DNA of 28,400 bases from a bacterium (lineage in GTDB: Bacteria; Ratteibacteria; UBA8468; B48-G9; JAFGKM01), in the NCBI GenBank assembly GCA_023230585.1, contig JALNXB010000025.1, forward strand, positions 1 to 28,400, written 5' to 3'. The notes under the pieces are model-generated. The model had not been told where the DNA came from and searched no databases. It saw only the letters and a program-made list of their open reading frames with translations. This document shows, piece after piece, positions 7,887-14,585 of the stretch. Both the position numbers and the translations under genes were made by a program. The number at the start of each line of letters is the position of its first letter. Position 1 is the first letter of the stretch.

Positions 7887-8696
7887 TTACCCAAAAGCAA
7901 CATCAAGTACCATCATAATAACAAACCCTCCCAAAAAACTTAAGGTTGCAATATCTGTGTTACCTGCTCTTTGGGTTTCAGGTATTACCTCTTCAACAAC
8001 TATGTAAAGCATAGCGCCTGCTGCAAAAGCTAAAGCATAAGGCAACATTGGTTTAAAAAAACTAACCGCCAAAGCCCCTATAACACCCGCTATAGGTTCA
8101 ACAACACCTGAAAGTTGACCATACCAGAAAGCCTTCCATTTACTAAACCCTGCTCCTCTCAAAGGAACAGATACTGCCATACCTTCGGGCAAATCCTGTA
8201 TACCTATACCAAAAGCAAGAGAGGCTGCCATTGCTAAGGTAATCCCTGAACTTGGGAATTTTAAAGAACCAAAAGCAACCCCTATCGCAAGACCTTCAGG
8301 AATATTATGAAGTGTAATAGCAAGGATTAAAAGATAAGAGACAGAAAGATTTGTTGAAGGACCTTCTTTCTCACTCTCAGGTAGGTTAAGATGTAGATGT
8401 GGCACAACCTTATCCAGAATGTACATAAACAGACAACCAATTATAAAACCAACAGAAACCACAAACCAAGCAGGAGGAGTTTTTCCTTCTGTTAGTTCTA
8501 TAGCAGGTAATAGTAGAGAAAAGAAACTTGCTGCAACCATTATACCACCAGCAAAACCAAGAGAAGAATCAAAAAAACGCCTTGATGGGTTCTTGTTTAC
8601 AAAAACCAAAGCAGCTCCAACAGCAGTAAACAACCAGGTCATAGAACTAAATAAAAACGCAAGTAAAACAGGATTTAAATGTTGTAGACTATCCAT
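7887..8696 (-). CDS. ZIP-family divalent metal transporter (GufA/ZupT-like)
   Basis: This is a 269-aa ZIP (SLC39-like) transporter with about eight hydrophobic helices, importing Zn2+, Fe2+ or Mn2+. Metal-site motifs are HNIPEGLAIGVAFGS in helix 4 and QDLPEGMAVSVPL in helix 5. The second has Gln-Asp where ZupT-type proteins have His-Glu, as seen in the GufA branch. A histidine-containing loop (PHLHLNLPE) lies between helices 3 and 4. A longer reading from 8756 overlaps trxB and is rejected: the ATG at 8696 has GGGAGG in front and shares one base with the trxB stop (TAATG), giving translational coupling. Placement between a thiol reductase and a diiron protein suggests iron or manganese supply, which is an inference. 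Confidence 0.9.
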   Translation of the reverse strand: MDSLQHLNPVLLAFLFSSMTWLFTAVGAALVFVNKNPSRRFFDSSLGFAGGIMVAASFFSLLLPAIELTEGKTPPAWFVVSVGFIIGCLFMYILDKVVPHLHLNLPESEKEGPSTNLSVSYLLILAITLHNIPEGLAIGVAFGSLKFPSSGITLAMAASLAFGIGIQDLPEGMAVSVPLRGAGFSKWKAFWYGQLSGVVEPIAGVIGALAVSFFKPMLPYALAFAAGAMLYIVVEEVIPETQRAGNTDIATLSFLGGFVIMMVLDVAFG

Positions 8697-9598
8697 TATC
8701 CTCCCATATAAAGGTATTCTGAGGCAGCTATAGCTGCTTTTGCACCTTCTCCACAAGCAATAATTATCTGTTTTTTAAACACGTTTGTAACATCTCCTGC
8801 AGCAAAAAGCCCAGAGATAGAGGTTCTTGTACTACAATCAATAACTATTTCACCTGCTAAATTTTTTTCAACGCCTTCAAATATATGCGAGTTAGGTATG
8901 GAACCTATCTCAACCAAGACACCCTCAATATCTAAATTCTTCTTTTTACCATCTATATCAACAGTCATCCCGCTTACCAATTTCTCGCCAAAAATCTCAA
9001 CAACTTTTGTACTGGTTAAAACCTCTAAATTATCTGCTTTACTTAATCTATCTATCAATATTTTATCACCAGTTAGCCTGTTGTCTCTCTCAATAACAAA
9101 AACTTTAGAAGCTATACGCACCATCTGTAAAGCTACCTCCAATCCTGAATTTCCACCCCCAACAACAGCCACTCTTGTACCAGAAAATAGAGGACCATCA
9201 CAAGTAGCACAATAACTGATACCTCTGTTATAAAACTCTTTCTCACCAGGGACTGTAAGTTCTTTTGGTTTTCTACCAGTACAAACAATTACAGTCTTAC
9301 CATTATATTTTTCGTTACCTGAAAAAACAGTAAAAGCGTCATCATTTTTTTCAATTTTTTCAACCTTTTCGCCTTCTTTTAAATCTATACTAAACTCTCT
9401 AAGATGTTGTGCAAATTTTTCTGCAAGTTCAGGACCTGTAATATACTGGTGCCCCAAATAATTTTCAATACCACCACTTTTAAGTGTTTGACCACCAATA
9501 TCCAAAGTCACCATAAGAAAATTTATCTTTTTACGTGCAAGATAAATCCCTGCAGTAATACCTGCAGGACCTCCGCCTACTATTATAGTTTCGTACAT
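8696..9598 (-). CDS. trxB: Thioredoxin reductase-like flavoprotein, probably NADH-type
   Basis: This is a 300-aa FAD-dependent disulfide reductase of the low-molecular-weight TrxR family. FAD motif GGGPAG (8-13), redox pair Cys130-Ala-Thr-Cys133, nucleotide-binding GGGNSG (147-152), and the C-terminal AAGDVTN FAD motif are all present. After the second nucleotide fold, the HRRxxxR motif that holds the 2'-phosphate of NADPH is replaced by VIERDNRLTGDK with an acidic Glu170. That resembles NADH-specific AhpF and the Clostridium pasteurianum Cp34 reductase, which works with a glutaredoxin-like partner (Cp9). Here too a CPYC glutaredoxin is the gene just upstream, sharing a TAATG junction. NADH use and pairing are inferences from these features. 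No AhpC is in the window, so the electron acceptor is open. Confidence 0.92.
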   Translation of the reverse strand: MYETIIVGGGPAGITAGIYLARKKINFLMVTLDIGGQTLKSGGIENYLGHQYITGPELAEKFAQHLREFSIDLKEGEKVEKIEKNDDAFTVFSGNEKYNGKTVIVCTGRKPKELTVPGEKEFYNRGISYCATCDGPLFSGTRVAVVGGGNSGLEVALQMVRIASKVFVIERDNRLTGDKILIDRLSKADNLEVLTSTKVVEIFGEKLVSGMTVDIDGKKKNLDIEGVLVEIGSIPNSHIFEGVEKNLAGEIVIDCSTRTSISGLFAAGDVTNVFKKQIIIACGEGAKAAIAASEYLYMGG

Positions 9599-9840
9599 TA
9601 TTTTTCGAGAGCCTCTTTTATAGCCGTTTTATCAAAACCTACAATTATTTTACCATCTATATCTATTACTGGAACTCCCATCTGTTCAGATTTTTCTACC
9701 ATCTCTTTTCTTTTTTCTGGAGACGCTCCCACATCAAAATATTCGTAAGATAACTTATTCTCATCTAAATAGGATTTAGCCATTTTACAATATGGACAGG
9801 TTGCAGTAGCATATATTTTGATTTTTTTTTCTGTTTTCAT
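9598..9840 (-). CDS. Glutaredoxin-like protein (CPYC), partner of TrxB
   Basis: This is an 80-aa single-domain thioredoxin-fold protein with the redox motif Cys15-Pro-Tyr-Cys18, the cis-Pro segment GVPVIDIDG and the following GFD typical of NrdH/glutaredoxin-like proteins. A reading from an ATG at 9852 adds four residues, but GGAGAA lies just inside that codon, so the ATG at 9840 with this Shine-Dalgarno is preferred. It is the first gene of grx-trxB-zip-rbr, and its stop overlaps the trxB start by one base. It likely carries electrons from the TrxR-like protein to disulfide or peroxidase targets, as Cp9 does with Cp34. Whether it uses glutathione is unlikely in such an anaerobe but unproven. 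Confidence 0.9.
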   Translation of the reverse strand: MKTEKKIKIYATATCPYCKMAKSYLDENKLSYEYFDVGASPEKRKEMVEKSEQMGVPVIDIDGKIIVGFDKTAIKEALEK

Positions 9841-10203
9841 TTTTTTCTCCATATTTAATATGTTTTTCCCATCACTTTTGCGCCTAACAGCGAATCTTGT
9901 CCCGAGTACCCACCTTCATCACTTGCAAAAACGAGATTCCAGATCAAGTCCGGAATGACATATAAGAGGGAGTCTCCGCCTTTTAACGCTCTGCTATTCA
10001 TTTTTTTAGCCTGCCAACTACCCCTCCTCCACCTACGCCAAGGTATACCTGCCGAAGCTTGTATTGTAGCGTAGGTTGGCTTCGGTGGATAAACCTCATC
10101 CCATTAACCTCTCTGCAAACCCCTGAGAGATTTACTATCACGAGTACCTCCGAGGGATAAAACTCGCAAGACTAACTACAAAAGACGGAATGGAGAAAGG
10201 TTT
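9841..10203. other. Gene-free repeat-filled intergenic region
   Basis: No gene seen. From 9890 it carries a CTTGTCCCGAGTACC fragment, then copy 2 of the 230-bp dispersed repeat, then an AAAAGACGGAATGG fragment (about 10180-10195). The promoter of the grx operon must lie near 9850-9900 but no clear -35/-10 pair was found. Confidence 0.65.
9927..10156. repeat. 230-bp dispersed repeat, copy 2 (with REP palindrome A)
   Basis: Same order as copy 1: palindrome A (with GATTCCAGA instead of GATTCCGGA, so one arm is damaged), GAGTCTCCGCCTTTTA, GCCTGCCAACTACCCCT, CCTACGC...GCGTAGG, CCTCTCTGCAA. It is a direct repeat of 6563-6790, so the two copies bracket the grx-trxB-zip-rbr operon. Confidence 0.88.
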
Positions 10204-10791
10204 TTACTTTTTTTTATCACTTTGTAAAAGTAAGCGTCCTATCTCCTCGGCTCTATTTAAACATTCAGGATATTTGTGTATATCACCTTTATCATCTACC
10301 AAAGGGCATAAAAGTTCGTGTTTATAGGAAGCACCTATCGTAACAAAAAAGTTTTTAATTATTGCTTTTGCATTATCAAAAAAATCCTGCCTGTTTGCCC
10401 CTTGAACTGACAAAAAAACTCCCTTCTTTCTTTTTAGGTTCTTGTAAGAGTTAAAGAAATTGATGCCAAGCCATTGGCATTGGAATCTATCTATCATCAT
10501 TTTTGTTTGAGCAGAAACGCTTCCAAAAAATATTGGAGAAGCAACAACCACTACGTCCGCCTGCTCAATAACTGGGAAAATATCCTGCATTTCATCTTGT
10601 ATTTTACATTTTCCGTCTTTTGTAATAACCGCACATTCTTGGCAAGGTCTAAACTTCATACTATTTAATACAAACTTCTTAACGTTTGCACCGCCCTCTT
10701 CTGCTGCCTTTAAGCATATATCAAGAAGGATATCGCTGTTACCACCTTTACGTGGGCTACCCAATATTCCTACAACTTTAATCTGTTCCAT
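10204..10791 (-). CDS. Iron-sulfur-flavoprotein-like NADPH-dependent FMN reductase family protein
   Basis: This is a 195-aa flavodoxin-fold protein of the NADPH-dependent FMN reductase/Isf family. GSPRKGGNSDIL (11-22) is the FMN phosphate loop and SPIFFGSVSAQTKMMIDR (85-102) is the second conserved stretch. Isf proteins bind a 4Fe-4S cluster through CX2CX2CX5C. Here Cys50, Cys53 and Cys62 are kept but the third position is Ile56, so the cluster may be absent, of another type, or completed by another ligand. It follows superoxide reductase by 38 bp on the same strand, so a role as an electron carrier in O2/superoxide detoxification is likely but inferred. Shine-Dalgarno is weak (GAGAT). Confidence 0.85.
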   Translation of the reverse strand: MEQIKVVGILGSPRKGGNSDILLDICLKAAEEGGANVKKFVLNSMKFRPCQECAVITKDGKCKIQDEMQDIFPVIEQADVVVVASPIFFGSVSAQTKMMIDRFQCQWLGINFFNSYKNLKRKKGVFLSVQGANRQDFFDNAKAIIKNFFVTIGASYKHELLCPLVDDKGDIHKYPECLNRAEEIGRLLLQSDKKK

Positions 10792-10829
10792 ATTTGTATC
10801 TCAAGTATATTCTTACTTATCTTAAATGA

Positions 10830-11210
10830 TTATATTTTCACTTCTTTCATACCTTCCCACAAACCATGTATGTTGCAGTAGGAAGAAGCGTATATAGTGC
10901 CACTACTTTTTGCTTTGAAAGTTAAGACAGCTTCAACTTCTGTATAAACACCGCTTGTATCTGCTCCGTCAACGGAAGCGCCGTGAGAAGAAAATTCACA
11001 TTTGCCTACCTGATACGGAAACTTACCTCCTTCCGGTTTAAAATACACATCTATCCAAGCAATATGATGAGCAGTTGTGTTTGGATGAGAAATCTCTTTC
11101 CCAACGCTCACCTTAAAAGTAACGCCCTTATCTTTATCAGCACTCAAAATCTCAATAACTGGAATATGTTTTTCTTTTGCCCAGTCCCCACTTTGAAATA
11201 ATTCTTTCAT
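10830..11210 (-). CDS. Superoxide reductase (neelaredoxin, class II)
   Basis: This is a 126-aa one-domain superoxide reductase. The Fe(His)4(Cys) centre is complete: Glu13-Lys14-His15 (with the catalytic Glu and Lys), His42, His48, Cys112 and His115 (YCNIHGLWE). The N-terminal desulforedoxin domain of class I enzymes is absent, so it relies on an outside donor, normally rubredoxin. It reduces superoxide to peroxide without making O2, as suits an anaerobe. The start is supported by AAGGAGGT before the ATG at 11210. It heads a probable two-gene operon with the Isf-like flavoprotein, inside the oxygen-defence island. Confidence 0.95.
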   Translation of the reverse strand: MKELFQSGDWAKEKHIPVIEILSADKDKGVTFKVSVGKEISHPNTTAHHIAWIDVYFKPEGGKFPYQVGKCEFSSHGASVDGADTSGVYTEVEAVLTFKAKSSGTIYASSYCNIHGLWEGMKEVKI

Positions 11211-11322
11211 ATTTTTTACCTCCTTTTATAAAGAATAGACCTACTAGAATTAAAAAATTTTAGTATTACAAACCTTGCAAATACTTGGTAAACTCCGTCA
11301 TATTTTTTGTTAGAATGACGGC

Positions 11323-11365
11323 AAAAAGCCTTCCTCACCTTGCATCCTCTCCCCCAAGAGGAGAG
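11323..11365. repeat. Dispersed CTCACCTTGCATCCTCTCC element
   Basis: This 43-bp element contains a CTCTCC...GGAGAG hairpin. It is repeated with few changes at 23706-23748, and both copies begin AAAAAGCC. It lies in the 224-bp gap (11211-11434) before superoxide reductase, where nothing else stands out. Confidence 0.75.
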
Positions 11366-11434
11366 GCGAGTAGTGGGAATTGCACATTTTTCTACAAATT
11401 AAACAATGTTCACTATAACTTATCAAATTTTTAA

Positions 11435-11923
11435 TTAAAACTTCTTATTCAACTTATATTGTTTTTTAAACCTTGATAATCTAATAAAATGGTCTCTCTC
11501 TTCTCTAATAATATCGTCTAACACTTTATGTTGAGTCTCCTTAACAAGGTCTTTTACTTCAAGATAATACATTATTGAATCAAGTTCTCTTTTTATAGCA
11601 AAATCTATTATACAATCCATATCGTCTTCACAAACCATCTCCTTTTCCAATTCGGCAGGAAAAACAAGGTTGTCAGCGTAAGACCTTAAATATTGAAAGT
11701 ACTCGCCTGGATAGGTTTCAGGAGGTTGGTATTTTTGAACACTCTCTGCCATATCAGTAAATATTTTTTTATGTTTAATCTCTTCATCGGCAAGAAGTAG
11801 AAAAAACTCTTTCTCTTCTTTTGAATCGACCTTTGCAGATATTTTCCTATAAAACTTTTCACCATTTTCTTCTATTCGTATAGCAAATTGTAATATTTCG
11901 CTTATATCAAAGAAAATACTCAT
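11435..11923 (-). CDS. Ferritin-like/rubrerythrin-domain diiron protein
   Basis: This is a 162-aa four-helix protein of the rubrerythrin-like ferritin family. Diiron ligands are visible as Glu18/19 and Glu48-x-x-His51 in the first helix pair, and Glu113 and Glu142-x-x-His145 in the second. It has no rubredoxin domain. It is only distantly similar to the rubrerythrin at 7348-7851, with a longer central linker (about 62-100) and a CEDDMDC segment. Peroxide reduction or iron handling is likely. Its ATG at 11923 is preceded by AGGAGG, and a dispersed repeat ends exactly 25 nt upstream of the start codon. It is transcribed alone, between fprA and the superoxide reductase operon. Confidence 0.87.
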   Translation of the reverse strand: MSIFFDISEILQFAIRIEENGEKFYRKISAKVDSKEEKEFFLLLADEEIKHKKIFTDMAESVQKYQPPETYPGEYFQYLRSYADNLVFPAELEKEMVCEDDMDCIIDFAIKRELDSIMYYLEVKDLVKETQHKVLDDIIREERDHFIRLSRFKKQYKLNKKF

Positions 11924-11948
11924 GATAACCTCCTATATGTCGTTTCCG

Positions 11949-12115
11949 TTCTGCCAAATTTGGCTATACTTTAAGCGGTAGTTGCAAACCCGTCTTGTCC
12001 CGAGTATGCCTGAGGGATAAACCTCGCAAAACTAACTACAAAAGACGGAATGGGGGGCTGTTAGCAAAAGGTTCAAGTCTTTTGTTCCCTTACCCTGAGC
12101 CTGTTGACCCCTTCG
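11949..12115. repeat. Start-codon-associated dispersed repeat, copy 1
   Basis: TTCTGCCAAATTTGGCTATAC begins 25 nt from the ferritin-like start codon. It continues through TTTAAGCGGTAGTTGC, CGTCTTGTCCCGAG, AAAAGACGGAATGGGGGG, CTGTTAGCAAAAGG and CCTGAGCCTGTTGACCCC. It fills all but 3 nt of the gap to the fprA stop. GCCAAATTTGGC is a perfect 12-bp palindrome here. Copies lie at 16606 and 28147. Confidence 0.85.
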
Positions 12116-12117
12116 TT

Positions 12118-13293
12118 TCAAATTAACTCTTTATGTCTTTTCTGAATCTCTTCAGCTAAATTTTGAAGTTTCACAAAATCTTCTTCTTTAGGGTACCCTT
12201 TTGCCATTACAGGTTCTATAACCTCTAACCCTTGAGTTGGTAACATATCTGTTATCACCTTTAACATATTCCCGCCCCAACCAAAAGAACCTATCACAGA
12301 AGCAAACCTTGTTTTAGGTCTTAAAATTTTAAAAAGATATGCAGCGTAAAGTGCAACAGGATGAGGTCCTGCAAGAACCATTGGAGAACCAAGCACCAAC
12401 GTCGCTGCGTCAACAAGGGACATAGCCAATTCGCCAATATCAACAGATGTAAGATTGAACGGCTTAACTTCTACTCCTCTTTTAATAAGTTCATCAACAA
12501 AAAACTCTGTCATTTTTGCAACACTTCCATGCATTGAAACATAAGGTAAAACTACCTGGTTTTTTACTTTATCAGAAACCCAATCTTTATAAGCGTCTAT
12601 TATAAAAGAAGGGTTATTGTATACGGGACCGTGGCTTGGCGCTATAATATCAATTGACAAATCTTCAATCAATCCAAGATGTCTGCTTATATTGTTCCTA
12701 AAAGGCATCATAATTTCTGCATAATACCTCTTTGAAGATATGTATTGCTTCTCATCGCAACGGGCATAAAAATCGCTTGACGCAAGATGAGAACCAAAAA
12801 AATCACAAGGGAAAAGAGTTTTTTCTTCAGGGCAAAAAGTAACAATTGTTTCAGGCCAATGGACCCAAGGCGTATGCAAAAATTTAAGGGTTCTTGCCCC
12901 TAATGACAACTCTTCGCCGTCTGCTACAGTCATTATTTTCTCTTGAGGAACAAGCAACATAGACTTCAAAAACCCTGCCCCTTTTTCGCTAGTTACAACC
13001 TTTGCATTAGGAAATGCCGAGAGTAAAGCCGGTATACTTCCCGAATGGTCTTGTTCGGAATGGTTAGAAACAATATAGTCAATGTTGGCAACATCTATCT
13101 CTTTTAGAATAGCAAAAAGTTCTTCTGTCTTGGTTGGGTCGGCTGTATCGATTAGAACACTTTTGTTATCTTTAATAAAATAGGAGTTATACGTAGTTCC
13201 ATCAGGCAACGGTATAAGTTCATCAAACAGTTTTCTTGACCAATCATGCAACACAAACCCATACATATCTTTCTTAATCTCTTTAATTATCAT
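12118..13293 (-). CDS. fprA: Flavodiiron protein (FprA/ROO type)
   Basis: This is a 391-aa flavodiiron protein. The N-terminal metallo-beta-lactamase-like domain (1-245) carries the diiron ligands His78-x-Glu80-x-Asp82-His83, His145, Asp164 and His221. The flavodoxin domain (about 246-391) starts with the FMN loop SMHGSVAKM and contains GSPMVLAGPHP. It reduces O2 to water (or NO to N2O) with electrons from rubredoxin, and the rubredoxin gene is 17 bp upstream in the same operon. Class A (no extra domains). A TTG at 13305 gives a longer frame but lies in the Shine-Dalgarno GGAGGGAAGA; the ATG at 13293 is used. Confidence 0.95.
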   Translation of the reverse strand: MIIKEIKKDMYGFVLHDWSRKLFDELIPLPDGTTYNSYFIKDNKSVLIDTADPTKTEELFAILKEIDVANIDYIVSNHSEQDHSGSIPALLSAFPNAKVVTSEKGAGFLKSMLLVPQEKIMTVADGEELSLGARTLKFLHTPWVHWPETIVTFCPEEKTLFPCDFFGSHLASSDFYARCDEKQYISSKRYYAEIMMPFRNNISRHLGLIEDLSIDIIAPSHGPVYNNPSFIIDAYKDWVSDKVKNQVVLPYVSMHGSVAKMTEFFVDELIKRGVEVKPFNLTSVDIGELAMSLVDAATLVLGSPMVLAGPHPVALYAAYLFKILRPKTRFASVIGSFGWGGNMLKVITDMLPTQGLEVIEPVMAKGYPKEEDFVKLQNLAEEIQKRHKELI

Positions 13294-13310
13294 TCTTCCC
13301 TCCAAACTTT

Positions 13311-13472
13311 TTATTCAACCTTTTCAAACTGGTCTTTTCCAACCCCGCATTCAGGGCAAACCCAATCTTCTGGAAGGTCATCAAAAGATGTTCCTGGTTT
13401 AATATCTGCTTCAGGGTCGCCTTTTTCTGGGTCGTAAATATACCCACATACTTTGCATTCATATTTATCCAT
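13311..13472 (-). CDS. Rubredoxin
   Basis: This 53-aa protein has the complete rubredoxin signature: Cys6-x-x-Cys9-Gly-Tyr and Cys39-Pro-x-Cys42-Gly bind one iron. Conserved Tyr11, Pro15, Gly27, Phe30, Pro34, Trp37 and a DDLPEDWVCPECG segment are present. It is a one-electron carrier for the flavodiiron protein just downstream and probably for superoxide reductase and the rubrerythrin-like proteins. The ATG overlaps the last 8 bases of perR in another frame; GGAGAA lies about 9 nt upstream inside perR. So expression is tied to perR. Length and sequence are fully canonical. Confidence 0.97.
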   Translation of the reverse strand: MDKYECKVCGYIYDPEKGDPEADIKPGTSFDDLPEDWVCPECGVGKDQFEKVE

Positions 13473-13893
13473 TTGCCATTTCTCCTTTTGTTGTGCAAAA
13501 ACTGCATATACCTTTAAAATCTATATGATATTCTTCAATACGATGCCCATCTATCTCGTTGCTTTTTAACAGATCCGACTCTTGAAAAATATCGTAGAGT
13601 TTTTCGCATTTTTTACATTTAAAATGAAAATGAGGAGTTTCCGAATAATCGTATCTTGCTTCGTTATCTTCAACTGTAACCTGCATAACCAGTTTTTTAG
13701 AAACAAATAGTTTCACTGTATTATAAACAGTGGTCTTTGATAAGGTAGGAATTCCTTTTACAAGTGCAGAATATATATTATCAACAGTAGGATGAATTCT
13801 ATTATTAACAAGATATTCTAATATCTTTATTCGATGATATGACGCCTGTATATTTTTAGTTTCAAGCAACTGAGCAATATTATTTATTATCAT
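13465..13893 (-). CDS. perR: PerR-type peroxide-sensing Fur-family repressor
   Basis: This is a 142-aa Fur-family regulator. A winged helix (about 1-80; STxxY-type recognition helix LSKTTVYNTVKLF) is followed by a dimerisation domain. The regulatory metal site has His34, Asp82, His88, His90 and Asp101, matching the PerR set (His37, Asp85, His91, His93, Asp104 of Bacillus subtilis) including the Asp at the last position that separates PerR from Fur. The structural Zn site is Cys93-x-x-Cys96 and Cys130-x-x-Cys133. Hence H2O2 sensing by Fe-dependent His oxidation is the best call. The ATG overlaps the ogg2 stop (ATGA). Its neighbours fit a peroxide regulon. No clean PerR box was found by eye. 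Confidence 0.88.
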   Translation of the reverse strand: MIINNIAQLLETKNIQASYHRIKILEYLVNNRIHPTVDNIYSALVKGIPTLSKTTVYNTVKLFVSKKLVMQVTVEDNEARYDYSETPHFHFKCKKCEKLYDIFQESDLLKSNEIDGHRIEEYHIDFKGICSFCTTKGEMANG

Positions 13894-14522
13894 TTAAAAA
13901 TCTCTCCATTAAAAAAATACCAGAACACAAAATCAAGATGGTCCACAGGTATCTGAACTTCTTTAAACGCAAACTTTTTAAACTTATTTTCAATTGATAT
14001 ATATTTTTTATAAGAGAGACTCTTTGGGATTTCTTTAATAGTTCCCACCATATTAAGTCCTCTTAAAATGTGTCTATCAAGTATAGCCAGTTCTTCGCCT
14101 TTACCTATATTTCTAAGAAAATGGCTTGCTTCTTTATACCCAATACCTTTTATATTTTTAACTATATATTCTCGTAAAAGCAACGAATCTTTCTCTTCAA
14201 AAAGTAGGTTAAAAAATTTATTATCTTTAAAAACCTTTCTTGCTTCAACAATATACCTTGACTTATTATTTCTAAACCTTATGCCAGAGAGGTTTTGTGC
14301 TATATCTTCCACTGAACCATCTAAAAGTATTCTATTAGAATAAAGGTTCTCAACATTACTCCAGCAAACCCGTGCTTTACATTGAGGGGTAAGAAGGCAA
14401 AAAAAGAGTTCTTTCTGCACTTTCTCTATGGTATTGTTTTCTTTAAACTCTTTTAATCTAACAATTATTCTTGGCTTTAGTTCTTTATGCAACTCTTGCA
14501 ACCTTGTAATAGTATCAAACAT
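13890..14522 (-). CDS. ogg: N-glycosylase/DNA lyase (8-oxoguanine, Ogg2 family)
   Basis: This is a 210-aa helix-hairpin-helix DNA glycosylase of the Ogg2 family best known from archaea and thermophiles (Methanocaldococcus jannaschii Ogg). The hairpin KGIGYKEASHFLRN (125-138) contains the catalytic Lys130, and Asp149 in AILDRHIL is the second active-site residue. The C-terminus DFVFWYFFNGEIFK is typical of this family. No FeS Cys cluster. It would excise 8-oxoguanine and nick the abasic site. First gene of ogg-perR-rubredoxin-fprA with a 4-bp overlap to perR, so oxidative DNA repair is co-expressed with the O2-reducing system. There is no Shine-Dalgarno, and a -10 hexamer ends 6 nt before the ATG, which points to a leaderless mRNA. 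Confidence 0.92.
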   Translation of the reverse strand: MFDTITRLQELHKELKPRIIVRLKEFKENNTIEKVQKELFFCLLTPQCKARVCWSNVENLYSNRILLDGSVEDIAQNLSGIRFRNNKSRYIVEARKVFKDNKFFNLLFEEKDSLLLREYIVKNIKGIGYKEASHFLRNIGKGEELAILDRHILRGLNMVGTIKEIPKSLSYKKYISIENKFKKFAFKEVQIPVDHLDFVFWYFFNGEIFK

Positions 14523-14528
14523 TGACTT

Positions 14529-14558
14529 ATTATACCATCATTAAGAACCAAAACGCAA
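14529..14558 (-). promoter_or_regulatory. Promoter of ogg-perR-rubredoxin-fprA, leaderless
   Basis: TTGCGT (14558-14553), an 18-nt spacer and a perfect TATAAT (14534-14529), then only AAGTCA before the ATG at 14522. Transcription would start at or next to the start codon. Confidence 0.55.
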
Positions 14559-14585
14559 GTTTTAAAAGTGTCTATTTATGTAACT

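Noticed and set aside
13283..13507. Minus-strand 74-aa open frame across the rubredoxin
   Set aside because: Out of frame with rubredoxin, whose 53-aa sequence is canonical; the longer frame has no family features.
13894..14585. PerR box near the perR operon promoter
   Set aside because: No TTATAAT-N-ATTATAA-like palindrome could be found by eye; only a half-like TATAATAA at the -10.
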